Source: Platanthera guangdongensis
Lineage: Eukaryota; Streptophyta; Magnoliopsida; Asparagales; Orchidaceae
Reading direction: 5' to 3'
NCBI GenBank assembly: GCA_039583875.1
Contig: CM077150.1
Span: 175,655,499 to 175,719,498 of the forward strand
Length of the DNA: 64,000 bases
Under the pieces are notes generated by a model, which was not told where the DNA came from, ran no database searches, and saw nothing but the letters and a program-made list of their open reading frames with translations. Below are positions 1 to 8,987 of the stretch, piece after piece. Both the position numbers and the translations under genes were made by a program. Position 1 is the stretch's first letter. Each line of letters starts with the position of its first letter.

Positions 1-1422
1 AGTTTTTCATGAGCTTGTTGGCTCGGCTCCCAAACCTAAGTGCTTAAATCTCACAGAGAGATTTTCAGATGTCTTTGAGCTTCTGACTCCTGCCATTAAG
101 GGTGTCTTCAAAGACTTTTGCCTTTACAAGCTCTTCTTTCAAAGTTTTGTTTTTTTACAGTTAGTTCATGAACCTGTTCTTCTACTTCTATACTTAAATC
201 CTAAGTTAATTATCCTGATGGACCTACTCCACATCAGACATCTCATTTCTTAGTTTTTCTATTTATTTTCTAAGTGAATGTATTTACCTTTCCACTTCCA
301 GTTGATCTTGGCAGAAATATTTAAAACATTTTTTTGAAATCACTTGAAGTAAAATCAATGTCATCAAAGATCTTCATCATCATCAGAGAATGCTTCCAAA
401 GCCATCAGACAGGCTCCTTCAGCGGCAGCTTCATCTTCACTCCCAGAAGATGAACTTGACTCTGAGTCTGAGTCACACTCCAAGTTTTAGCTATGAAATT
501 TCTTCCTTTCTTCTTATCCTTCCTTATGAAAAACATCTTTTTATGCTACTTTTTGGTTGGATTCTTCTGGTATTCAGGACACTCAGGAGCTATGTGCCCT
601 AGCTTCCTGCATGCAAGCAGATACACTACTTGTTTGGAGTCTTATCAAACTTTGATTTGCCAGCATTCCATTCTCTTCTTCTGGAGTCTTCAGACTTTAT
701 CCACCTTCTAAACCTTCTGGCCAGAAGGTTAAACATCTCCTCTTTTGTGGTTAAGGGCTCTCCATCAGTTGCCTTTAAGGAAATAGACTTTTCCCTTGGA
801 TTTGAGACTTTTTCCTTTATTTCAGTCACAGCCCTGCTCTATAGGAGCAACTCATAGGGACTTTAGTTTGCATAACAGGGCATCAGTAGCGATTTCCCTA
901 TGGCGTCTGAACTCTCTGATGGCCCAGATCCTTGAGTCGCATAAGCAATCTGTCATTGATGTTTGTCAGATCTCTTGGAACAGTCCTTTGAGCTCACTAA
1001 TAATTATGTTGAAACTCTCATGTATATCAGCAACACTTTCTTCTGACTTCTTCTAAAAGTTCACATATTGAGATATGAGAAAAAATCTCATCTTTCCTTT
1101 TATCAAAACTGTCATCAACAATTCTGGACAAGGATTCTCGAATTTCCTTAGCAGATGGGCAGTCAGCAACCTTCTAGAAAACTGGAGGTCTTGCAAAATA
1201 GAATTGAATGTCTTTATCAATATAATTCATATATAATTTTATTTTGACCTTCCAGAGTGTAAACCTTTCTAAGTTACACACTGGTGGTCATGTGAATGCA
1301 AATCCTTTGAAGTTATTATTAGAACTCATTTTTGAAAAATAAATTTATACAATAATATGTGTATCTTTGCAATTGTTCAGATCTTTATGATCAAGGTATT
1401 AACTTTTATTTGATCAATTTGC
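1..1422 (-). pseudogene. SIRE/Maximus-type copia gag remnant
   Basis: Read on the minus strand from the PBS at 1423, this is the leader and gag of a Ty1/copia element. A UBN2-like gag tail is visible near 629-829 (MFNLLARRFRRW). A broken CCHC knuckle lies near 590-640, where Cys, His and Cys residues survive around KLGHIAPEC. An acidic serine-rich tract (SDSESSSSSGSEDEAAAE) lies near 395-470, as is usual for SIRE-type Gag. Stops and frameshifts interrupt all parts, so it cannot be translated whole. Gag would coat element RNA in cytoplasmic particles. The 3' part, including all of pol, lies outside the window. The family call rests on the gag layout and the adjoining LTR; the superfamily is firm, the lineage less so. 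Confidence 0.75.
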
Positions 1423-1433
1423 CTCTGATACCA
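1423..1433 (-). promoter_or_regulatory. Primer binding site (tRNA-iMet)
   Basis: The plus strand reads CTCTGATACCA, the reverse complement of TGGTATCAGAG, which pairs with the initiator-Met tRNA 3' end. It lies 7 bp from the LTR edge, so the element runs leftwards. Confidence 0.85.
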
Positions 1434-1440
1434 ATTGAAA

Positions 1441-2898
1441 TGGTAAACAATTGTAACTTAAACCTCTGAGAGCTCTCTGGAGGGGAGGGGGTAAATAGTG
1501 ATTTAAAAATATGTAGTGACAATCTATTTGCTAAGTTCAAACAATCTCAGATTAGCAGCCACAATCACAGGCATAATAAAGCAAACAAGTGCAAAAAATA
1601 AAATAAGGACAACACAGAAAAATGACAAGCACAGAAGACACAGAGCTATAGTGTTTATCCAAAATCTGGGTACATCCACAATTCTACCATCTTGGTAGGA
1701 ATACACTATCTTAGTGTCCGAGTCATTTGATAAGGAGACTCTCAGAACCAACAATTGATTCTTTTGTTAAGGAGACTCTCAGAACTAAGTCTAGATTTTT
1801 TGATAAGATCTTAAACCAAGGACTGGGTCTTTTAATAAGGAGACTCTAAAAATCAAAACTGAATCCTTTGAGAAAATATTCTTAAAACTCTTTACTCAGT
1901 TACAGAGTGAGAGAGAGAGAAAGTGAAGAACAAAAGTCTTCTATGATGAGTGCTCCTTCAGCAAAAATCTGAGGACTGTTGGAACTAAGTGTAGTGGATC
2001 CTTTTGATTAATGAATCCTTCCTAAAAGAAGGTGCAAGGATTATAAGAGATTTTGATCCACTTGTATTTCAGAGTATTCTCTGATCTTCTGTTATTGCAG
2101 CAGAGAGAAGATAAGAAGAAGTCCCTGCCATTTTTCAATCTGAATTTTCGGTATTCTGTATGTCTGTTCACTTCTTGTGTTCTCTCTTTCTCCTTCTGAA
2201 TTCTGGGTAAAATACCTTTATTAGTAAAATTATCTTTGAGAATTTCGAAAATACCATTTGAGAATTTCGAAAATACCTCTATTAGTAAAATTATCTTTAA
2301 AAGGAAGAAAATAATATTCTTTTATATTTGTTTTCATGAATCGCGTCGACGTTTTCAAAAATCTTCCATATATATATTCAGAATTTCTGTAAAGAATTCT
2401 TCCCTTAATTATTTTTCTAACAGCACAGAGGATTCAAAAGAATTCCATAATAATCACCTTTAAATAACTTTGCACAGATCTTCTGAATTTCCCATTCTGG
2501 ACTGAATTTGACGCTACGCCGACTTCTAGTAGAAGGTCCGTCGAGTTCTGCTTTTAAAATAGAGTTTTGTCGACTTGGCCAAATACTCGATAGTTCACTG
2601 ATATCATATAGATGCAAGTGTCGTCTTCTGCTTTGGAGTGACGTCGACATAACTTTTGAAGTTACGCTGACTTCCAGTAGAAGGTACGTCGACTTCTAGA
2701 GCACGGTGCGTCGATTACTATGCCTTAAAAGATTTCCCTTCTCTATTTCATCTTGTCTTTCTCATGACTTAGACTAAATTGACATCCTAGAACTTCTATA
2801 ACCAAATTACCCTCCCTATACATATGGGTAATAATCCTAGAGAGTAAAATCACTTGTAATTAATTTGTTAAGTCAAATCAACAGAATTTTTCCCAACA
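1441..2898 (-). repeat. 5' LTR of SIRE-type copia element
   Basis: On the minus strand this begins TGTTGGGAAAAATT at 2898 and ends TTTACCA at 1441, giving TG...CA ends and about 1,458 bp. The 3' end has a C-rich stretch near 1478-1492 like that seen in the solo LTR at 47325-49394, which supports one lineage. It contains internal repeats at 2505-2700. The first flanking bases on the right are GCCTA. The partner LTR is outside the window. It interrupts the gypsy gag that resumes at 2899. Confidence 0.8.
2505..2700. repeat. Imperfect hairpin repeat inside LTR
   Basis: Two related blocks at about 2508-2548 and 2662-2702 share a CGACTTCTAGTAGAAGG-like core with internal inverted symmetry, flanked by GTCGA steps. 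More GTCGAC sites lie at 2344, 2577 and 2643. The layout resembles the hairpin array of the solo LTR at 48490-49130, but the sequence differs. Confidence 0.6.
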
Positions 2899-3358
2899 GC
2901 CTACGATTTCTCTGTCTATGCGACGTGAATAAGCTCTGTCGTGCCAAATATTAGCGAAGACCTGTCATCTCTCACGAGAGTGTTCAGGTTTTCGCCTCAT
3001 GGGTGGTTCGGAACCTGAACGAGGAGCATCCCCATGTTGTCGATCAAGAAGGGACGCGCCTCTGTGATGAAAATAAAGACAAGGGGGCATCTAGGGATCA
3101 CCGTCGAGAAGTTCATCTTGTGCATCGGGGTGCCACGCGGAGTTTCTAAATATCCAATCCTCGTGGTCGGTTCGATGACTTCAAGATGAAGCTCTTCGTG
3201 TTGGACTTTTAGGGCATCAAGATGGTCCAAAAGTAGTTGAAATTCAGAGAGGGAAATGTCTGAATTTAAGCTATTCTCCTACTCGTTAGTGACGAGTGTT
3301 AGAGATGAGGAATGTACAAACCTACCACTATGCAGCACAGACATGGCCCAATCATTGG
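2899..3358 (-). pseudogene. Ty3/gypsy G5 gag N-terminal fragment
   Basis: On the minus strand, starting after the PBS, a frame reads SLSEFQLLLDHLDALKVQ and continues with LEVIEPTTRIGYLE (about 3100-3270). This matches in position and style the gag start of the related gypsy G3 (LSPAEFQRTILDRFDQLGAR). Later gag and all of pol are missing because the SIRE-type element begins at 2898. The reading frame is broken near 3000. It is a remnant only. Confidence 0.6.
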
Positions 3359-3359
3359 G

Positions 3360-3370
3360 CTCTGATACCA
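3360..3370 (-). promoter_or_regulatory. Primer binding site of G5
   Basis: CTCTGATACCA on the plus strand is the complement of TGGTATCAGAG. Two bases (AT) separate it from the LTR edge, as in gypsy G4 at 58536-58550. Confidence 0.8.
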
Positions 3371-3372
3371 AT

Positions 3373-4579
3373 TAATATAGGGAGGGCTAAGTGGAGGTAT
3401 GACTAAAATACAATTGTAATGTTAAGTGCAAAGCAAGGACCGATGGAGATATCAAAACATGACAATAAAGGATTCAATCGCATGTTGATATTTTAAGCAA
3501 GTAAAAAATTCTTTAACGCAAATCAAGCTTAGGTTTTCCTCCGTGTGCAGGGGCAAAACAAGAACGTGCAGCGAATAATTTCTATAAATCATAAACTAAT
3601 CTAGAACAAGATTCCACAAATGCGATTAATTCAAAAGAGCATAAATTCACAACACCATATTTTGATATTGAAAACAAAGATTCATACAACAGTAAGACCC
3701 TCAAAGAGTAAAGGGATGTTCCCGTATGATAGAGCTCCAATCCATGAAGATGTGGGTTTGTTGTCCTGGGGGTATCACCGTATTAGTGGCAGGAGGAGGG
3801 TGGGGAGGAAAGGTGGGGTTGTGCGATTGAGAGAGGGGTGGAGTTTGTAGCTGGTAGAGGAAATGGAATTTGCAGATGGAACATGTGTGTAGGGTGGAGT
3901 TTACGTTTGGTGGACGAGATGAAGTATGCGGCTGGTAGTGGAATCGGAGTGGGAGATTGTCGGTAGTGGGGTTGGAGGTTGAAGAGAGGTTCTGTTGGAG
4001 GAGAGGTGCAACAAGAGTAGGTCGCCGAACAAGGAAGAGGAGGAAAGCATCGTTTGATGGGCGATTCAAGCGCGAAACACATGATCTAGATGTTTGTGGT
4101 TTTCTTAGATAGGGAGGCCAGCTGCAAGTTTTGGAAGGAGATGACAAGTTGTCTATTCGTGATCAAGGTATGAAGAAGAGGGGAGCGGTTGATGAAAGGA
4201 TACAGACAAGCAAAGGGGATTACCTAGGATCTGTCACCTACGGCCTCACAGAGTCGTCACCATGAGTGGATCGTCGGAATCCAATAAAAACTCTCCAAAA
4301 TTGAGTTATAGTGCTAAGTCTACTCCCCAACTCGTATTTATAAAAAAATTACTCTAGGCCACCATTACATCAACGACTACAATTGGTCCATAATTCCAAC
4401 AAGCCCGATTATATTGAGTAATGAATGAAACAACAACATAATATATGAAAACTTAGGTAAATGAAAATCCAAACGCATACATGCGGTCTGATCATCAATT
4501 TGGTCAAGTTCTCCTGTAAGAATATATGAATATGGTCCCTAGTCTTATGGAGAGCCATATGTGGTGGGGATCCTTATCA
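3373..4579 (-). repeat. 5' LTR of gypsy G5
   Basis: The minus strand begins TGATAAGGATCCCC at 4579 and ends CCTATATTA at 3373, where G4 has CCTACATCA, so the terminal CA has decayed. Blocks near 3530 (TTTTCCTCCG) and 4266-4330 (GTCGGAATCC, CTCTCCAAAA) line up in the same order with the G4 LTR at 52230-53591. G4 and G5 are therefore related families. The right flank begins CAAAT. Confidence 0.7.
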
Positions 4580-5263
4580 CAAATAATGGAACAAAACATA
4601 TACATTAATTTCTACACGCTCATCCAAGCTAAAGCATACATGTGGTACGCACAACGCTCATAAAGATATCGATATAAGAAACATGATAGATGTTTAGTTA
4701 GAATGTTAGTGATCCGAGAGGTGACAAAAATGGAGCAAGATGGTTTCTACGGATTTGATGAAAATTTATTTATAAGAGCAACTAATATATATATAAGAAT
4801 TTTGTAAAACACGCGAATATAAAACTTTCAGAATTAAAATAATGAAATATTTTTCTAGAACATTACTATGAGCAAAAAATGAGTAAGCAATCACCATAAA
4901 ATATAAAAATAAAAGAAAGACAATGAGTATAGTTAAGACATGAAAACACTGCCCAAAAGAAATCGCACTATCCTCTTATGAGGTTTTCACTAATGTTGAC
5001 TTCTCCAACGCAACATCTAGCAAAATAAAAAAACTCCAATGCGCCCAGACACCAAATAAGCACAGAGCACTCATAGTTACACATAATGAAGCAAAAGTAA
5101 AAGAAACAACGAGAAAGGAGTGTTGAAATATGAGCCTGAGAGAGAGATGAAGGAAAAATTGTGTGTACAAAACTACGCCTTCAAACAATATTAATATAAT
5201 AAAAATTAAATTCTAAAATAAGAATAAAATATTACTAATAAATAGTAATTCATCTTATAATTA

Positions 5264-5372
5264 TGTTATTTTATAACGTTAACATTATATTATAGCGTTA
5301 TAACATTTAATTTATAGTTTCTTCTATAACGTTAAAATTAATGTTATTATATATAACGTTAAAAGTGACGGA
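5264..5372. repeat. Cluster of TAACGTTA palindromes
   Basis: The palindrome TAACGTTA occurs at 5274-5281, 5327-5334 and 5354-5361. A related inverted motif, TATAGCGTTATAAC, lies at 5291-5304. They sit in AT-rich DNA between 5264 and 5372. No gene adjoins them. Confidence 0.6.
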
Positions 5373-6048
5373 CACGGGGCTCCACCCATACTACCAATCG
5401 CAACAATACCGTGACTATAACTACCTCGACTGTTACAGTACCCCGACCGCGAAATGCATAGGGCTTCACCCCTATAAATTAATTAATGCAGTTTAAAATA
5501 AACATATTTTTAAGTAAAGCGAAAAAATGATATAAAATATTTTTCATTTTTTGTTAAAAAAATCATTATTCATATATTATTAGTTTTTCATCATTACTTT
5601 TACGATTTAAATGGATCATTTTTCATCTTTACTTTTTAAATCGACACTAATAAAGACATTCCTAATGATAACCTGCCAAAATAGTCAAGAAGGAATAAGA
5701 GCTCTACTAAAAACTTTTCAAATTTATACATTTTATCAGTACTTTTAGTTTGAGAATAGGCGTAATTACAGGATATTTTATTTCTATTAAATAAATTATA
5801 ATATATGTTAAGTCATTGAATAAAAAAAAGAGTATTTTTGGCAATTTTGAATGTTTCACTAAAGGCAACTTTTGCCTTTCAATATTGTAAATATATATAT
5901 CTTTAACTACATTAAAGAAGTAGTTTGGAGATATAAAATAAATCTTAACCATCCAATATATGACAAACATTTGATCTCATCCATCCAATGAAAGAGAGAG
6001 AAAGAAAAGGAGGAGAGAGAGGGGAGAGGGAAAGAGGGAATCTTTATA

Positions 6049-6081
6049 GCCCTCCTATCCCTACATTTAGGAATAGGAGGG
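6049..6081. repeat. Short near-perfect hairpin in GA-rich tract
   Basis: The arms CCCTCCTATCCCTA and TAGGAATAGGAGGG pair over 13 of 14 bases with a loop of a few bases. Purine tracts rich in GAGAG lie on both sides (5993-6035 and 6082-6108). This could be a small foldback element or a promoter-like tract. I see no adjoining gene. Confidence 0.5.
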
Positions 6082-6237
6082 AGAGGGGGAGAGAAGAGAG
6101 AGAGAGAGCAAAATTAAATTTTGAGATAAAATTTACATTTTCTTACAAAATAAAAATATGAATATTGATTCATATTTTTTTACGGTCATTTTAAGTACTC
6201 ATATGTATATGTTTTGAAAAAAAGTAAGTGTTCATAT

Positions 6238-6362
6238 GCGAGCGCAGCCCGCTCGAATGCGGACGCATCCGCTCGAATGCAGGTCCAACCCGATTGAATG
6301 CGGGCGCAGCCCGTGCGAAGGCGGGTGAAGCCCGCCTGGATGCGGCCGAAGGCCGCCCGAGA
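6238..6362 (+). repeat. 21-bp GC-rich hairpin minisatellite, copy 1
   Basis: Six head-to-tail units of 20-21 bp: 6238-6258, 6259-6278, 6279-6299, 6300-6320, 6321-6341 and 6342-6362. Several units contain a small palindrome around a G-N-A triplet, for example GGGCGCAGCCC, GGGTGAAGCCC and GGCCGAAGGCC. A partial unit rich in GGGCG follows to about 6388. Because 21 is a multiple of three, a plus frame reads as a heptad-like peptide repeat (NAGPTRL, NAGAARA, KAGEARL). The same repeat recurs at 15783-16144 in both orientations. Confidence 0.75.
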
Positions 6363-6399
6363 GCATCGAGCACGGGCGTAGCGCGTTCGAAGATGCTCG

Positions 6400-6419
6400 T
6401 ATATATATATATATATATA
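6400..6419. repeat. (AT)n microsatellite
   Basis: A run of alternating TA starts just after the GC-rich repeat. The related copy at 16088-16144 is also followed directly by a dinucleotide run, there (GT)n. Confidence 0.85.
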
Positions 6420-6560
6420 ATAAAGATATTTAGAAAGGTACAGTGCATTGTCTGTAAAGAATTAAGGCATTGTAATTGCGGAAGAAAGAGAGAAGAGAGA
6501 GGCGGGGGGAGAGATAGAGAGGGGAGAGAGATATATATACAAAAAAATAGGGTTTGTGGT
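6420..6560. other. Short purine-rich spacer, no gene seen
   Basis: A spacer with a GA-rich tract (about 6484-6530) between the hairpin minisatellite and the GC-rich inverted repeat. I see no coding signal. Confidence 0.5.
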
Positions 6561-6770
6561 GGAGGCCACCGCCACTAGCGGTGCCGGCCTGACCGGACCC
6601 CACCAACGTGGTTGTCGGTGTTCGGCTGGGGTAGACCGGAGGGAGTCCGGCAGGGCCACCGCCAGCGGTCTCCTTGCTAGACCACCTCCGGCCTACTCCT
6701 GCTGAGGTCGTCGGCATCCGGTGACCTCATAGGTGGGGTCCGGTTAGGCTGCCGCCTACGATGGCCTCCA
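6561..6770. repeat. GC-rich inverted repeat (foldback candidate)
   Basis: The left arm 6561-6604 reads GGAGGCCACCGCC at its start and GACCGGACCCCACC at its end. The right arm 6732-6769 begins GGTGGGGTCCGGT and ends ATGGCCTCC, so it is an imperfect inverted copy. About 127 bp of GC-rich DNA lies between. No flanking duplication is clear. A small foldback element is possible; a fragment of GC-rich gene DNA is the alternative. Confidence 0.5.
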
Positions 6771-6784
6771 CTAACGGGCGAACG

Positions 6785-7003
6785 CGTTAGTTTTTTTTGT
6801 TTCTCATATATATCATAACTAAAAAAAAAATAAATAAATAAATAAATAGTAAACAATATAAATATACTAAAATAAAAATAAGATAAGTAAATAATAAATA
6901 TAAAAGGAAAATAAATAAATTTAAATTAAAATAAAATAAATTAATTAAATTAAATTAAAATGTATAAAGTAATATATAATAAGTATTGAAATAAAATCAA
7001 AAT
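6785..7003. other. AT-rich low-complexity spacer
   Basis: Simple A/T-rich sequence with AAATA- and TTAAA-type runs. It has no features and ends abruptly at the G1-type integrase remnant. Confidence 0.7.
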
Positions 7004-7541
7004 TTATGGAAGAAGACTGGTACAACCTTGAAGTTCTCCGCCTACCACCAGTTGACGAATGGACAAACCGAAGTTGTTAACCGTATTCAAGGTAAAGGAT
7101 CTGACTCCTTACTACGAAAAGCAAGTGTGTGTGGAGCCTTTCTCCACACCTCTACCTGAGCCCTAACCTCCTATAGCCCCCCTACCTGAGCTTTCACCTC
7201 CTATTGCCCCCACCAGTCCCTCTCTATTCTCATCCGCGGAGTCGCCCCATGAGGATCGCATTGCACCGCCGACGGTTCCACCGACACATCAGTCCGACCG
7301 AGATACCTTACAGTCAGAGCTGTCTACTTCTACAGATGACATACTTCAGATCATCGGTCACGACTTCAATACCGCAGGAGGTTGAGATATAGTGAACTAT
7401 CTTATCAGTTGGAGCGGTCGGCCTCTACACGATGCTACTTGGATTTCTTCAGAGGAGCTCGAGAGACTCACCCCGCGGCTACGCAGCAAGTACAATCATC
7501 TTCACTCACCGGAGATGAGTGATTTTAAGTCGCAGGGGAGT
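7004..7541 (+). pseudogene. Truncated pol 3' end of a second G1-family gypsy
   Basis: The first part, 7004-7080, matches the integrase region of G1 at 13594-13670 (TATGGAAGAAGACTGG, then the DGQTE-like segment). The sequence then jumps to the part matching G1 from about 14150 onward, so some 470 bp of integrase is deleted. The rest follows G1 through the proline-rich linker to the chromodomain-like end (SGRPLHDATWISSEELER in G1; similar here at 7420-7510). A purine tract, GCAGGGGAGT, precedes the LTR at 7542, so that LTR is also the 3' LTR of this remnant. The truncated 5' edge abuts AT-rich DNA. Confidence 0.75.
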
Positions 7542-8966
7542 TGATAGCACACCACAGCCGACACAGAGGTGTATTCTCGTAGCAGGCGGTAATCCGCTGC
7601 CTAGACGGACGATCAAAGTCTGTGGTTTCATATTTTGGTCGATCTGAGTCGAGTTCATATATTGCACTTGATATTTTGAGTTGTATTTTACGCTCGATCG
7701 GTCGGTTTGGTTCAGACAGTTTGAGCCGTCCAATTCGGGTGGTTTATAAATTTTTTAATTGTAATGTGGCAGTTTTTTTTATTTTAGGGTTTTAAATAGT
7801 GGTAGCCGGCAATTCACGGGGGATCGAGGGTTGATTTGCAGTTTTGCGCAAACGGTCGGTGTCTGGAGCGATTACGGGATTATCCTTTCATTGGTGCGAC
7901 GCCAGGACAGCCCGCCTTCTTCCGCCTCCTCCTCCACCTCCGCCAGACCACCGAAAACAATAACTCCCTCCCTGATTCCTCCCAAGTCGCAGTTCTTCTT
8001 CTTGTGTGCCCCGTTTCCGTCGTTCTCTCCAGCCAAGCAAGTGCAGCCCTATTTCGTCGATTCACTCCAGGAAATCATGCTCCCATCGGTTCTGAAAAAG
8101 CTTCCAGCCTACCTCCTCCCACACCTGCTCATCCCAACTCCGTCAGCCTTCTTCCAGTCCTCTATTGCCGCCTCGAAGCCATTTCCCAAACCCCAAGCTA
8201 TCATTGTGAAGCATTCCCCTTCCGCCAGCCCCAAACTCCCCTCCACTGTGAACCCCACCGCCAACATATTTCCCCTAACAACCACCACATAGCCCTCCAA
8301 AGTCTCCACCAATCCCGAAATCTACTTCCCGCATATTACCTGCTTGCTATGACCTCGGATGTCCTCCCCTCTACATCTGTCGTTGTCGCTGCATGCATGT
8401 GTGAGGTATGGAATGCAGTTTTATTTTCTATTGTTTATTTCGGAACTGTACCTGCAGTATTTGTTTATTTTATTTTCTACTAGTACCGACGTTCAAAGGA
8501 GACCATTGGAGGTACCTGTTAGGCATTTTGAGAGTCTAGTCACTAGGCAGGTTAAACGAGGGAGGGGTAGATCAATAAAGACTTGGAATGAAACTAGAAG
8601 GAAAAACATGACGTGCTTAGGCATTAGTGAGGTTATGGCTAAAGATAGGGCACAATGGCGACAAAGGATCCATATACCCGACCCCACTATAGTGGGATAA
8701 AGTCTTGAGTGTTGTTGTAATATCGATGTTTGTGTGATATGCATGGTTTATTCTGTGTATGCTTAAATAATTGTGCCCTTTTTGTCTACTGAATTGAAAT
8801 TTGTTTTTCTTAAATATTGTTAGTGTTCACTTGCGTCTTTGCTAATTTTATAAAATTAATTACAGTTGTAAATTTTAAGTGAACCGCTCTTTGCGCTAAC
8901 ATAGTACCTCATCGCATATAGGATTGCATTTAGAGCATCCATCCGAGTCATCCATACCCTGCATCA
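7542..8966 (+). repeat. 5' LTR of G1, interrupted by a LINE end
   Basis: It begins TGATAGCACACC and ends CCCTGCATCA. Without the LINE insertion and one target copy it is close to 1,190 bp, against 1,175 bp for the 3' LTR. A TATA-like TTTTAAATAG lies near 7790. A GGTGCGACGCC motif near 7893 is shared with the LTR of G3. The downstream C-rich part gives long proline-rich frames that I do not regard as genes. Confidence 0.85.
8494..8720 (+). mobile_element. 5'-truncated LINE 3' end in the G1 LTR
   Basis: The insert resembles the 3' end of the LINE at 16330-17430: both contain GTTAAACGAGGGAGGGGTAG and end after an ACTATAGTGGGATAAAG stretch. It is flanked by TACCGACGTT (8484-8493) and TATCGATGTT (8721-8730), a diverged 10-bp target duplication. 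The 3' LTR of G1 at about 15537 shows the empty site. Only the last 227 bp of the LINE are present. Confidence 0.85.
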
Positions 8967-8968
8967 AA

Positions 8969-8981
8969 TTGATATCAGAGG
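8969..8981 (+). promoter_or_regulatory. Primer binding site of G1
   Basis: TTGATATCAGAGG is a mutated match to TGGTATCAGAG, the iMet tRNA primer site, two bases after the LTR end. G2 has the same variant at 22049-22061. Confidence 0.75.
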
Positions 8982-8987
8982 TAGGTT

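Larger units (their letters stand above)
4580..6237. other. AT-rich stretch without recognised genes
   Basis: About 1.65 kb of AT-rich DNA. No element domain, LTR edge or conserved open frame is recognised. It holds a palindrome cluster, a small hairpin and purine-rich GA tracts, listed separately. The open frames here are short and low in complexity. Confidence 0.5.

Noticed and set aside
7836..8483. 215-codon plus frame as a gene
   Set aside because: It lies wholly inside a G1 LTR, is proline-rich from C-rich repeats, and is broken in the other LTR.
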